Under the pieces are notes generated by a model that did no database searches, was not told where the DNA came from, and saw only the letters and a program-made list of their open reading frames with translations. This document shows, one piece after another, positions 17,045 to 25,713 of a DNA stretch of 64,000 bases (position 1 is its first letter; the number at the start of each line of letters is the position of its first letter). The position numbers and the translations under genes were made by a program. The DNA is from Yinghuangia elevatio (lineage in GTDB: Bacteria; Actinomycetota; Actinomycetes; Streptomycetales; Streptomycetaceae), in contig NZ_JBEZFP010000005.1 in assembly GCF_040649515.1 (NCBI RefSeq), forward strand, positions 62,001 through 126,000. The letters are read 5' to 3'.

Positions 17045-17665
17045 ATGCCCGCCAGAACCAGGCCGCTGCGCGCCGACGCCGCCCGCAATCGCGACAAATT
17101 GCTCGCCGCGGGCACCCAGGTCTTCGCCGAGCGCGGCCTCGACGCCCCCCTGGAGGAAGTCGCCCGCCGCGCCGGCGTCAGCATCGGCACGCTGTACAAC
17201 CACTTCCCCACGCGCCAGGCGTTCCTGGTCGCGATCCTGCCCGGGCACCTGGAGCCCCTGGAGCGGATCACCGCGGCGGCGCTCGCCGACCCCGACCCCT
17301 GGACCGGGTTCGTCGCCTACCTCGACGGGCTCTTCGCGCTCCAGGCCGCCGACCGCGCGCTCAACGACGCCGTGGCCCGGCAGTTCCGCCAGGTCGGCGA
17401 CGTCCACGAGAGCTGCCCGCGCGGCCTGGAGGACGCCACCCGGATCATCGAGCGCGCCCGGCGCAGCGGCCGGCTGCGGGCCGACTTCGAGGTCGACGAC
17501 CTGGTCGTCATGATCTGGGCGATGTCCCAGGTGATCCGCGAGTCGGCCGACACGGCACCGGACGCCTGGCGGCGATGCCTCTCCTTCTTCCTGCACGGCC
17601 TCGACGCCGGGCCGGGCGCCGCGGCCCACAACGACACGGCACCCGGGCGCCCCGCCGCGCCCTGA
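17045..17665 (+). CDS. TetR-family regulator
   Basis: A 206-residue repressor-type protein. The N-terminal helix-turn-helix covers about residues 15-60, with FAERGLDAPLEEVARRAGVS and the recognition end GTLYNHFPTRQAFL. The C-terminal ligand domain is helical, with no clue to the inducer. It diverges from the SDR at 16104-16931, and the matched operators between them are the probable binding sites. The BVMO gene 148 bases downstream is co-directional and may belong to the same response. Confidence 0.88.
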   Translation: MPARTRPLRADAARNRDKLLAAGTQVFAERGLDAPLEEVARRAGVSIGTLYNHFPTRQAFLVAILPGHLEPLERITAAALADPDPWTGFVAYLDGLFALQAADRALNDAVARQFRQVGDVHESCPRGLEDATRIIERARRSGRLRADFEVDDLVVMIWAMSQVIRESADTAPDAWRRCLSFFLHGLDAGPGAAAHNDTAPGRPAAP

Positions 17666-17813
17666 CCCGAGGGGCGCGGCGCGACGGCGCCCCGACGTCG
17701 CCGCCACCGCGCCGCTCCGCGGCAACTGCACAGCTCGATGTGTTGAAGCCGTCGCCTTCCGGTTCTAATGTGCGCTCATCAATCGTCGTCGCGATTTACG
17801 GAGCCGCTCGTCC

Positions 17814-19748
17814 ATGAGTGCCACGAACCCGCATGCCGGCCTGCCGATCACCGACGACGACGCGGCGATCGCGGCCGCCCTGGAGGACGTCAGCATCCCG
17901 ACGCTCCTCCTGTCCCTCGTGCACATGACGGGCGACCCGTCGTACATCCGCGGACCGATCCGGCCGCGCATGCTGGTGCTGAACGAGGTGCAGGGGTTCC
18001 TGCCCGAGGAGGAGAAGGCCGAGGCGCGGCGGATGGCGCTGGAGGCGATCAAGGCGTACCGCGACGGCGGTTGCGTCCTGCCGCCGCCGCCGGGACCGGA
18101 GCTGATCCGGGAGATGATGAGCTGGGTGGCGTGCGAGGACGTACCGGAAGAGTACGTCCCGATGCTGCTGGAGGAGATGGAGCTCGACGGCGTCGACGCA
18201 CGCCGCGTCGAGGTGCACGCGGACGCGGACGCGCGCGAGGCGTTCCCCGTCGTGGTGATCGGCTGCGGACAGTCGGGCCTGCTGGCCGGGATCCGACTCA
18301 AGGAGGCCGGGATCCCGTTCACGATCGTCGAGAAGAACCCCGGTGTGGGCGGCACGTGGTGGGAGAACTCGTACCCCGGCTGCCGGGTGGACGTCGGCAA
18401 CCACTTCTACTGCTACTCGTTCGAACCCAGCGACCACTGGACCGAGTTCTTCTCACAGCAGCCCGAACTCCAGCGGTACTTCCAGGACGTGATGAAGCGT
18501 CACGCGATCGAGTCGCACATCCGCTTCGACACCGAGGTCGAGGGCGCGGTCTGGGACGAGCCGTCCGCCACCTGGCGGGTCACGGTACGCACGCCCGAGG
18601 GCGCCACCGAGGTCCTGACCGCCCGCGCGGTCATCTCGGCGGTGGGCCTGCTCAACCGCCCCAGGCTCCCCGAGATCCCCGGCATCGAGGACTTCGAGGG
18701 TCCCGCGTTCCACTCCGCGCAGTGGGACCACTCGGTCGACTACCGCGGCAAACGCGTCGCCATGATCGGCGCGGGTGCGAGCGGCTTCCAGATCGCCCCG
18801 ACCATCGCCCCGGACGTCGCGCACCTGACCGTCTTCCAGCGCACCGCGCAGTGGATGTTCCCCAACCCGAACTACCACGAGAAGGTCGGCCCCGGGGTCC
18901 GCTGGGCCATGCGCCACCTCCCCTTCTACGGCCGCTGGTACCGCTTCCTGATCTTCTGGCCGGGCAGCGACGGCGCCCTGATGAGCGCCCGCATCGACCC
19001 CGAATGGCCGCACCAGGACCGGTCCGTCAGCGAACGCAACGACTTCACCCGGCAGATCTTCACCGACTGGATCACCAGCCAGGTCGGTGACGACGCGGCC
19101 CTGCTGGCGAAGGTGCTCCCCGACTACCCGGCCACCGGCAAGAGGACCCTCCAGGACAACGGCAGTTGGCTGCGCGCCCTCAAGCGCGACAACGTGGACC
19201 TGGTCCGCGAGGGCATCGCCCGCATCGAGAAGGACGCCGTCGTCACCGTCTCCGGCGAGCGCCACGAGGCCGACGTCATCGTCTACGCGACCGGCTTCCA
19301 GGCCAACCGCTACCTCTACCCCATGCACATCGTCGGCCGCGACGGAGCCGTCCTCGCCGACCAGTGGGGCGACGAACCCAACGCCTACCTCGGCATAGCG
19401 GTGCCGAACTTCCCGAACTTCTACTGCATGTACGGCCCTGGGACCAACCTCGCCCACGGCGGCAGCCTGATCTTCCACTCCGAGTGCCAGATGCGGTACA
19501 TCGCGGGCTGCATCGACGAGTTGGTCCGCAACGGCCACCGCACACTGGAGCCGCGCGCCGAGGTCACCGAGGCCTACCACGCCCGCCACCAGACCGAGAT
19601 CAAGAAGCTGGTGTGGTCCCACGAGACCATCAAGCACTCCTGGTTCAAGAACCAGAGCGGCGACATCCACACCGTCAGCCCCTGGCGCCTCGTCGACTAC
19701 TGGGAATGGACCAAGCGCCCCAACCTGGACGACTTCACCGTCCGCTGA
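17814..19748 (+). CDS. Baeyer-Villiger-type FAD monooxygenase
   Basis: A 644-residue cytoplasmic flavoenzyme inserting oxygen beside a ketone with NADPH and O2. Residues 1-140 are a helical extension like that of the 4-hydroxyacetophenone monooxygenase group. FAD motif VVVIGCGQSGLLAG starts near 143, EKNPGVGGTWWENSYPGCR near 177, the type I BVMO fingerprint FEGPAFHSAQWDHS near 298, and the NADPH motif MIGAGASGFQ just after it. YATGFQANRY follows in the C-terminal part. The ATG at 17814 begins this conserved form. Linked to a TetR/SDR pair, which suggests a catabolic or detoxifying pathway for a cyclic or aryl ketone; the substrate is not readable. Confidence 0.88.
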   Translation: MSATNPHAGLPITDDDAAIAAALEDVSIPTLLLSLVHMTGDPSYIRGPIRPRMLVLNEVQGFLPEEEKAEARRMALEAIKAYRDGGCVLPPPPGPELIREMMSWVACEDVPEEYVPMLLEEMELDGVDARRVEVHADADAREAFPVVVIGCGQSGLLAGIRLKEAGIPFTIVEKNPGVGGTWWENSYPGCRVDVGNHFYCYSFEPSDHWTEFFSQQPELQRYFQDVMKRHAIESHIRFDTEVEGAVWDEPSATWRVTVRTPEGATEVLTARAVISAVGLLNRPRLPEIPGIEDFEGPAFHSAQWDHSVDYRGKRVAMIGAGASGFQIAPTIAPDVAHLTVFQRTAQWMFPNPNYHEKVGPGVRWAMRHLPFYGRWYRFLIFWPGSDGALMSARIDPEWPHQDRSVSERNDFTRQIFTDWITSQVGDDAALLAKVLPDYPATGKRTLQDNGSWLRALKRDNVDLVREGIARIEKDAVVTVSGERHEADVIVYATGFQANRYLYPMHIVGRDGAVLADQWGDEPNAYLGIAVPNFPNFYCMYGPGTNLAHGGSLIFHSECQMRYIAGCIDELVRNGHRTLEPRAEVTEAYHARHQTEIKKLVWSHETIKHSWFKNQSGDIHTVSPWRLVDYWEWTKRPNLDDFTVR

Positions 19749-19788
19749 CGGTCGGCGCCCCCCGCGGACGGTGCGTGGCGCGCCACGG

Positions 19789-20298
19789 CTACAGCGTGAG
19801 TTCCATGCGTTGTTCGATGGCGTCGACTCCCCACTTGTGGGCGGGTTCGGAGTGGGTGAGGCGGAAGCCGGCGGACTTGTAGAGCTGGTGGGCGGCTTCG
19901 AGGCCGGCGACGGTCCACAGGTAGACGCCGGTGGCGCGGCGGGCGCGGGCCTCGTCCATGGCGGCTTCGAAGAGTGCGCGGCCCAGGCCCCGGCCGCGCG
20001 CCCGCGGGTCGAGGACCACCCAGCGCAGTTGGCACCAGCCGGGGGCCTCGTCGCCGCGCGTCAGGCCGGTGGCGCCGACGACCTCGCCGTCGAGTTCGGC
20101 GACCCACAGGCGGCCGGCGTCGTAGGTGCCGTCGCGGTCCCAGGCGAGCCAGAGGTCGGCAAGGCCCGAGGCGACGTACGCCTCCATCGTGGTGTCCATG
20201 CCGTACTCGTGCGCGTAGATCACGCCGTGCAGTGCCGCGACCGCGCCCAGGTCGCCGGGCCTGGTGCCGTCACGGATGCTCGCCGGGGCGTTGGCCAT
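19789..20298 (-). CDS. GNAT N-acetyltransferase
   Basis: A 169-residue GNAT protein. Motif A, WVVLDPRARGRGLGRALFEAA, holds the acetyl-CoA phosphate loop RGRGLG, followed by the motif B region GLEAAHQLYKSAGFR. It would acetylate a small amine or a protein N-terminus; the substrate is unknown. The ATG at 20298 lies inside a 58-bp palindrome shared with the divergent TetR gene, and its ribosome site GGAGG is part of that palindrome. Regulation by the divergent TetR is very likely. Confidence 0.85.
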   Translation of the reverse strand: MANAPASIRDGTRPGDLGAVAALHGVIYAHEYGMDTTMEAYVASGLADLWLAWDRDGTYDAGRLWVAELDGEVVGATGLTRGDEAPGWCQLRWVVLDPRARGRGLGRALFEAAMDEARARRATGVYLWTVAGLEAAHQLYKSAGFRLTHSEPAHKWGVDAIEQRMELTL

Positions 20299-20350
20299 GG
20301 GTCTATCCTCCACTGAAACACTCGTTTCAGTGGAGGATAGACCCATGGCC
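20293..20350. promoter_or_regulatory. 58-bp perfect palindrome spanning two divergent start regions
   Basis: Two perfect 27-base arms (20293-20319 and 20324-20350) with a 4-base centre ACTC. Each arm carries, outward from the centre, GTTTCAGTG, a GGAGG ribosome site, and the gene start ATGGCC. Both genes therefore have identical leaders and first two codons. The inner CACTGAAAC-ACTC-GTTTCAGTG is a likely TetR operator. Only 46 bases separate the two ATGs. Confidence 0.9.
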
Positions 20351-20953
20351 TTGGATACGGAACCCTCTCCGCGGCAGCGGGAACTCCTCGCCGCGACCCG
20401 CGCGTACGTGGCGGAGAACAACCTCAGCGACCTGTCGCTGCGCCCGCTCGCCGCCGCCATCGGGTCGAGTCCGCGGGTGCTGCTCTATCTCTTCGGGTCG
20501 AAGGAGGGCCTGATCCGCGACGTGCTCGCCGATGGCCGCAAGGAGCAGTTGGACCTGGTCGAGCGGGCCACCGCCGAGGCCGACGGCCCGCGCGCGGTCC
20601 TCGAACTCCTGTGGCGGTGGGTCACCGATCCGGGCCACCGCACCGTGCTGCGCCTGTTCTTCGAGGGGTACGTCCGCGGCTGCGGCCCCCAGGCCGCCAC
20701 CGGCCCGTGGACCGGCTTCGCGGTCGCGTCCCTGGACGACTGGCTGCCCCCGCTGGAACGTCTGCTGGAAGGCCACCGCATACCGGCGACCCTGGCGCTC
20801 GCCGTGATGCGCGGGCTCCTGCTCGACCTGGTGGCCGACGTCCCCGGCGAGGGCGCCGCGGCCGCGGCGCGGGCCACCGAGCGGCGGGTGGACCAGGCGT
20901 GGCGGGCGTTTCTCGACGAAGCGTTCGGGTCGGAGACGACGCCCGGGGACTGA
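20345..20953 (+). CDS. TetR-family regulator
   Basis: A 202-residue TetR protein: residues 10-55 form the helix-turn-helix, NNLSDLSLRPLAAAIGSSPR then VLLYLFGSKEGLIRDVL. The C-terminal domain resembles TetR_C regulators of unknown ligand, rich in Leu and Trp (WRWVTDPGH, GPWTGFAVASLDDWLPPLERLL). It is divergent from the GNAT gene with an exactly symmetrical control region, so it very probably represses both itself and the acetyltransferase. GGAGG eight bases before the ATG lies in the palindrome. Confidence 0.88.
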   Translation: MALDTEPSPRQRELLAATRAYVAENNLSDLSLRPLAAAIGSSPRVLLYLFGSKEGLIRDVLADGRKEQLDLVERATAEADGPRAVLELLWRWVTDPGHRTVLRLFFEGYVRGCGPQAATGPWTGFAVASLDDWLPPLERLLEGHRIPATLALAVMRGLLLDLVADVPGEGAAAAARATERRVDQAWRAFLDEAFGSETTPGD

Positions 20954-21009
20954 CGGCTCACGGGCCCGGTACGCTCCCTCCGACCTCCCGTCCCGATCGG
21001 AGCCCGTCC

Positions 21010-22284
21010 GTGCCCCGCCTCCCGCGTCGCGCCGCCACCGCCGACGACGGCGACACCGCCGCCCCGGCGCGCGCCGTCACGAGCACCTCCGCCGGCGCTC
21101 CGGCGAGCATTCCCGCGAGCACAGGCACCGGCAGAAACCCGGCCACAGGCGTACCCGAACCGCGGCCGGACGGGGGTGACGCGGGTGAGCCCCTGGCGAA
21201 GGCCGCGGCTCCCCCGGGCGGCGCGCAGGGGTCCGGTGGCACCGCCGGGCGGCCGTCGTACGCGCACCTGTCCTGGCTGCGCGTCATCGCCATCGTCGCC
21301 GTGGTCGCCATCCACACCACCGGCATGACGATGACCGACGAGGGCCTGCGCGGCAGCGCCGTGTGGTGGACCGCGGCGATCGTCAACGTCGGATCGACAT
21401 GGGCCGTCCCGGTGTTCGTGATGATCAGCGGGGCGCTGCTGCTCGGCCCGGCCCGCGAGGGCGAGGACGCGGTCGGGTTCTATCGCCGCCGCCTCGCACG
21501 CATCGCGGTGCCGCTGGTGTTCTGGCACGCCTTCTACATCGGCTTCAAGATGTGGGTGAAGGACTACCGGCCGGCGGTCGAGAAGGTCGTCGGCGACATG
21601 CTGCTCGCCAGGACGTACACCGCCCTGTACTTCTTCTGGCTGATCCTCGGGCTGTACCTGCTCGTCCCGGTGCTGCGCGTCTTTCTCGCGCACGCGTCGG
21701 CGCGCGACCGCTACCTGGTCACCGGGATCGCCCTCGCGTTCGGCCTCGGCGTGCAGATCACCAACGCGTACATCAACGTGCGGCAGCTCGGCGCGCCGGC
21801 GCTGCGGCTGACCGCGCCGACGTACTTCCTGCCGTACGTCGGCTACTTCATGCTCGGGTACGTCCTGCGCGACGTCGTGCTGACAGCCCGTCAGCGGGTG
21901 GCCGCCGCTCTCGTGCTGCTCCTGGCGCTCGCCGAGTTGGTCTGGCAGCACACCCAAGCGGCCGACCTGCCACTCGACTTCGCGGTGGCACTGCCGCCCA
22001 ACACACTCGGCTCGGTGGCGGCGCTGGCGGCCGCGCTGGTTTTCCTCCTGGCACGCGGCACGCTGGACCGCGGCGGCCGAGTCGGCCGGGCGGCGAGCGA
22101 CCGGGTGCTGGGGGTGTTCGGCTGCCATCTGGCGGTGCTGTACGGCATGCAGCGCTGGTTCGGCATGCCCGACGGGGCGACCACCCTGCCGGGTCTCGGG
22201 CTGCTGCTCGGCGCGACCCTCGCCGCGTCCTTCGCCATCAGCCTTGCCGCAGCGCGAATCCCGCTGCTGAACAGGGCCTTCTGA
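21010..22284 (+). CDS. Acyltransferase-3 family membrane protein
   Basis: A 424-residue integral membrane protein with about ten hydrophobic segments after an 80-residue Ala/Pro/Gly-rich cytoplasmic head. The family start SYAHLSWLRVIAIVAVVAIHT carries the conserved catalytic-site histidine (VAIHT), then WAVPVFVMISGALLL and FYRRRLARIAVPLVFW. These enzymes O-acetylate or O-acylate surface sugars or lipids. GTG 21010 is used as start; an internal start near the membrane part cannot be excluded. No sugar-polymer genes are adjacent. Confidence 0.82.
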   Translation: MPRLPRRAATADDGDTAAPARAVTSTSAGAPASIPASTGTGRNPATGVPEPRPDGGDAGEPLAKAAAPPGGAQGSGGTAGRPSYAHLSWLRVIAIVAVVAIHTTGMTMTDEGLRGSAVWWTAAIVNVGSTWAVPVFVMISGALLLGPAREGEDAVGFYRRRLARIAVPLVFWHAFYIGFKMWVKDYRPAVEKVVGDMLLARTYTALYFFWLILGLYLLVPVLRVFLAHASARDRYLVTGIALAFGLGVQITNAYINVRQLGAPALRLTAPTYFLPYVGYFMLGYVLRDVVLTARQRVAAALVLLLALAELVWQHTQAADLPLDFAVALPPNTLGSVAALAAALVFLLARGTLDRGGRVGRAASDRVLGVFGCHLAVLYGMQRWFGMPDGATTLPGLGLLLGATLAASFAISLAAARIPLLNRAF

Positions 22285-22364
22285 TCACTCGCTGAACCAA
22301 ACGACTGACCCACAAATGGGGGTTGGCTCGCGCCCCGCGGAGGCTTGGCAATACGGTTCTGCGC

Positions 22365-23201
22365 ATGTTTCCGACTCAGGACCCCTACGGCCCCCAGCAG
22401 TACGCCCCCACTCCTGGGCAGGGCACCCGCTCACCCTGGATCGTGACGGCCGCAACGGCGGTAGTGGCACTCGCGTTGGTCGGCGGGGTGACCTCGATGA
22501 GCGGCGGGAACGACGGCGGCACCGCACCCGTCGCCGCTCCCGGCGACGCGCCCACCGGGCGGATGCCGAGCGGCCTGCCCACGGACTTCCCGTCGATGCC
22601 CTCGTTCACCGCCCGGCCGACCGGCCCCGCGGCCCCGACCGGCGGCACGCCCACGACCGGTGTTCCGGAGACGACGAAGTCCGGCGGCTGGGACACCGCG
22701 GAGGGCGACACCGACCCGTTCACCACGCAGGAATGGTTCCCCGACGTCGGCGACTTCTCGATCCAGAAGCGGCCGTACGTGCAGCTCGCCCAGGACGAAC
22801 GCAACTGCACCGCCGCCGAGTCCGCCATGCGGTCGCTGTTCTCCGACGACTGCATCGGCATTCTGCGGTCCTTGTGGACCACCCCGAACAAGAAGTACGT
22901 CGGGCAGTTGTCGGTCATCTCGTTCACCGACAAGGCCTCGGCGAAGTCCATCCAGAACCGGCTGTCGGCGGGTCAGAGCAACGGCGCGTACGTCTCGTTC
23001 ATCACGCCTCCCTCGGGGTCCGGCGTGAAGTTCTCCGAGCAGTCCCCCACCTGGGTGGGCACCACGACCTCCGGCCACTACATGATCGTGATCGAGGTCG
23101 CGCTCAGCAGCGGCGGGGCCATCGACGCGAACGCCAAGTTGATGTACGACGACCTCTACCTGGTCGCGCTCGACCACATCAACGCCCAGATGTGGGAGTA
23201 G
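22365..23201 (+). CDS. Membrane-anchored, probably exported protein of unknown function
   Basis: 278 residues: a short cytoplasmic Pro/Gln-rich start (PTQDPYGPQQYAPTPGQG), one membrane span around residues 25-45 (WIVTAATAVVALALVGGV), then a Pro/Thr/Gly-rich spacer to about residue 115 and a compact domain of about 160 residues. The domain has two cysteines (ERNCTAAES and DDCIG), which could form a disulfide outside the cell. I do not recognise the domain; the layout is common among actinobacterial surface proteins. It stands alone, 80 bases after the acyltransferase. Confidence 0.72.
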   Translation: MFPTQDPYGPQQYAPTPGQGTRSPWIVTAATAVVALALVGGVTSMSGGNDGGTAPVAAPGDAPTGRMPSGLPTDFPSMPSFTARPTGPAAPTGGTPTTGVPETTKSGGWDTAEGDTDPFTTQEWFPDVGDFSIQKRPYVQLAQDERNCTAAESAMRSLFSDDCIGILRSLWTTPNKKYVGQLSVISFTDKASAKSIQNRLSAGQSNGAYVSFITPPSGSGVKFSEQSPTWVGTTTSGHYMIVIEVALSSGGAIDANAKLMYDDLYLVALDHINAQMWE

Positions 23202-23243
23202 GGCCCGGAGTTCCCGGCGCGTTCGGCGGTCCCGGCCGGGTCC

Positions 23244-23822
23244 TCAGGTGCCCGGCAGCGCGTACGCGCCGGCCCTGAGGCCCGCGAGCACGCGCGTCGC
23301 GGTCTCCTCGGCGGTCCAGCCCGTCGAGTCCACGACGTGCGCCTCCAACTCGGCGAGCCCGGAGAACTGCCGGTGCAAGGAGCGGACCGGTTCGGGAGCG
23401 GTCAGGGCGCCCTCGCCGGTCCGGGCGGTGGCGCGGCGCACGGTGGTGTCCTGGTCCGGGCGCAGCACGACGTACTGCATGGGGATGCCGGTACCGTCGC
23501 GCGCCTCGTGGTAGCTGCCGAGGAACCACGGCCCCACGATGCCGTCCACCACGACGGTGTAGCCGCCCTGCGCGTAGCCGAAGGCGGCCCGCGCGAGCAC
23601 GCCGACGACGACCTCGTTCTGCCGGTGCGCCTCCGGGCGGTACGCGGCGATCGCGCCCCGCCTGATGTAGTGCCAGAAGTCGTCGGTGTGCAGGTGGACG
23701 CTCGGCTCGTACGCGTCGGCCAGCAGCCTCGCGACCGTGCTCTTGCCCGCTCCCGGCGGCCCCGTCAGCACGATCACCTGGCCGTGGTGGGCACCCGTGT
23801 CGCGCGCTCCGGCGAAGGTCAT
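23244..23822 (-). CDS. P-loop kinase / phosphotransferase-like AAA protein
   Basis: A 192-residue small P-loop protein. Walker A GPPGAGKST sits near residues 20-28, followed by LHTDDFWHYIRRG (acidic DD as in shikimate or gluconate kinase-like folds), VVVDGIVGPWFLG and YVVLRPDQDTTVRRATART with a lid-like arginine pair. This pattern fits chloramphenicol-phosphotransferase-like or nucleoside-kinase-like proteins that phosphorylate a small molecule; the substrate is unknown. ATG 23822 is chosen because the 56 codons open upstream have the skewed composition of non-coding DNA. Confidence 0.78.
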   Translation of the reverse strand: MTFAGARDTGAHHGQVIVLTGPPGAGKSTVARLLADAYEPSVHLHTDDFWHYIRRGAIAAYRPEAHRQNEVVVGVLARAAFGYAQGGYTVVVDGIVGPWFLGSYHEARDGTGIPMQYVVLRPDQDTTVRRATARTGEGALTAPEPVRSLHRQFSGLAELEAHVVDSTGWTAEETATRVLAGLRAGAYALPGT

Positions 23823-24123
23823 CGCCCGGTCCTCCCCGCTGCTGTCCGTCCCTATGTCCCGGTACGTGCCCGCGCCTCGGGCCGTCCCCGGGCACTCGTG
23901 CGGCCGGGGCCGGCGCCGCACCGGGGCGCCGCACAAGATCGCCATCATGGCAGTCCGGTCCGGTGGTCGCCCCTGGATATCCGTGCTCAAGTGGGGTGAC
24001 GGCAGGGACGCCCCGCCCGCGGGCGCGGGCGCATATCGGGAGGTGGCGGGTGGCCGACGGCGGCCTGACGGGGCTGGGAGCCGAGCCGAGGGCCGGGCTC
24101 CGCACGTTGCGGGCGTAATCCTT
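23823..24123. other. Divergent intergenic region, no gene seen
   Basis: 301 bases between the kinase (minus) and the metal transporter (plus). It must hold both promoters, but I see no iron box, strong dyad or near-consensus promoter. ATGGAGG at the transporter start is part of its own coding region. Confidence 0.5.
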
Positions 24124-24831
24124 ATGGAGGAACAGCTTCCACCCGATCACCACGCGGGCCTCGCGACGCGCCTCAACTGGCTGCGCGCGGCCGTGCTCGG
24201 GGCGAACGACGGCGTGGTGTCCACGGCGGGCATCGTGCTGGGCGTCGCGGGCGCGGCGGGCTCCCGCGCGGCGATCCTCACGGCCGGTGTGGCCGGACTG
24301 CTGGCGGGTGCGCTGTCGATGGCGGCCGGCGAGTACGTGTCGGTCAGCACGCAGCGGGACGCCGAACGGGCCGCGATCGAGCGGGAGAAGCGCGAGTTGC
24401 GCGAGGAACCCGAGGCGGAGTTGGCCGAACTGGTGGCGGCGTACCGGGCCAAGGGCCTGTCGGCCGAGCTGGCGCGCCAGGTCGCGGTGGAGCTGACCGC
24501 CCACGACGCGCTGGCGGCGCACGCCGAGACCGAGCTGCGGCTCGACCCCGACGAGCTGACCGATCCGTGGCAGGCGGCCTTCGCGAGCTTCGGGTCGTTC
24601 GCGGTCGGGGCGCTGCTGCCACTGCTGGCGATCCTGCTGCCGCCGGACGGCCTGCGGGTGCCGGTGACCGTGGTGTCGGTGCTCATCGCGCTGACGTTGT
24701 GCGGGTGGGCGAGCGCGCGGATGGGCGGATCGCCGCCGCGCGCGTCCGTGCTGCGGAACGTCGCGGGCGGCGGCGTCGCCATGGCGGTCACCTATGTGAC
24801 GGGCACCTTGCTGCACGTCGGCGGTGTGTGA
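24124..24831 (+). CDS. VIT1/CCC1-type iron/manganese transporter
   Basis: A 235-residue membrane protein of the VIT1/CCC1 family, which moves Fe2+ or Mn2+ out of the cytoplasm. The first two membrane segments carry LNWLRAAVLGANDGVVSTAGI and GVAGLLAGALSMAAGEYVSV with the conserved Asp, Gly and Glu residues. The soluble middle (about 80-140) is the charged metal-binding domain, with EREKRELREEPEAELAELV. Three more hydrophobic segments follow. This fits the iron theme of the window but lies 10 kb from the siderophore genes and lacks an iron box, so direct linkage is not shown. Confidence 0.88.
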   Translation: MEEQLPPDHHAGLATRLNWLRAAVLGANDGVVSTAGIVLGVAGAAGSRAAILTAGVAGLLAGALSMAAGEYVSVSTQRDAERAAIEREKRELREEPEAELAELVAAYRAKGLSAELARQVAVELTAHDALAAHAETELRLDPDELTDPWQAAFASFGSFAVGALLPLLAILLPPDGLRVPVTVVSVLIALTLCGWASARMGGSPPRASVLRNVAGGGVAMAVTYVTGTLLHVGGV

Positions 24832-24915
24832 GGGCGGGTGCTGCGGTGAGTGCGGGTGCCGCGGATGAGGGCGGGTGCTGCGGATGAGGGCAGGTGCTGC
24901 GGATGAGGGCCGGGG
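24829..24915. repeat. 19-bp tandem repeat at the 3' end of the transporter gene
   Basis: About four and a half copies of TGAGGGCGGGTGCTGCGGA with small changes. The first copy begins with the stop codon of the VIT1-like gene. No function is evident. Confidence 0.85.
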
Positions 24916-24951
24916 CGGCACTCCGGGCATGCGGTTCGCCCCGGCCGGGCG

Positions 24952-25713
24952 TCACTTCAGTTGTGCATAGCGGTCCAGAGCGGCCTGAAAGGCCGAGGGT
25001 CCGACGTTCAGGGGTGCGGTGAACGGGTCGCGGAGTTGGAAGACCAGCAAAATGCCGAATCCGACGACGGCGCCCGCGAGTCCGAGGACGGCGATGTTGC
25101 GAAGGTTGGCCGTCATGCCGACCAGCGGCGGATAGACCAGCACGAGCAGGCCGGCCGCGACCATCACGCCGAACAGGATGGGCGGCGAGACCGAGTCGAG
25201 GTCGGCGAGCCGCGCGTACCGCTTGACGTAGACCTCGTCGAGCGCTGCGGAGGTCGCGTCGTACGCCGCCTCGCGCCGGTCCGCCGGGACCGCGGCCAAC
25301 GCGCTCTGCACGGCGTCGAGTTGCTCCCACGACGTCGGCGATGCGCGGTGCTTGGCGAGGTCGGGCCACTCGTCGTCGACCACGGAGCGCGTGTAGACGG
25401 TGATGCGGTCGCGGATCGCGTCGCGGTCCTGCGGGGCGAGTTCGCCGGCCCGCGCGTACGCCTTGGCGAGTACGCGTGCCTCCTCGTGCGCGTGCGACCT
25501 TGCCACGGACTGGAGTTGCCAGGCGCCGACGATGAGGAAGCCGGTGACGAGGACGAACGACGAGAGGACGACGCCGCCCGCGAAGGTGAGCGCCTGCGGG
25601 GTGAACGAGCCTTCCACGCTGCGCGCGCTGCGGCCGAGCCACACGGCGGCGCCGACCGCGAGGCCGGCGCCCAGGACGGTGCACAGTGTCCAGACCACGA
25701 TGGTGAGCGTCAT
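24952..25713 (-). CDS. DUF4239 membrane protein
   Basis: A 253-residue DUF4239 (bestrophin-like) protein: two N-terminal membrane segments (VVWTLCTVLGAGLAVGAAVWLG and ALTFAGGVVLSSFVLVTGFLIVGAWQL), a helical cytoplasmic middle with DEWPDLAKHRASPTSWEQLD, then two more spans (FGVMVAAGLLVLVYPPLVG, LGLAGAVVGFGILLVFQL). The family function is unknown. Its ATG overlaps the stop of the polyproline protein gene in ATGA (25710-25713), so the two are coupled. A second member lies on the other side of the encapsulin gene. Confidence 0.85.
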   Translation of the reverse strand: MTLTIVVWTLCTVLGAGLAVGAAVWLGRSARSVEGSFTPQALTFAGGVVLSSFVLVTGFLIVGAWQLQSVARSHAHEEARVLAKAYARAGELAPQDRDAIRDRITVYTRSVVDDEWPDLAKHRASPTSWEQLDAVQSALAAVPADRREAAYDATSAALDEVYVKRYARLADLDSVSPPILFGVMVAAGLLVLVYPPLVGMTANLRNIAVLGLAGAVVGFGILLVFQLRDPFTAPLNVGPSAFQAALDRYAQLK

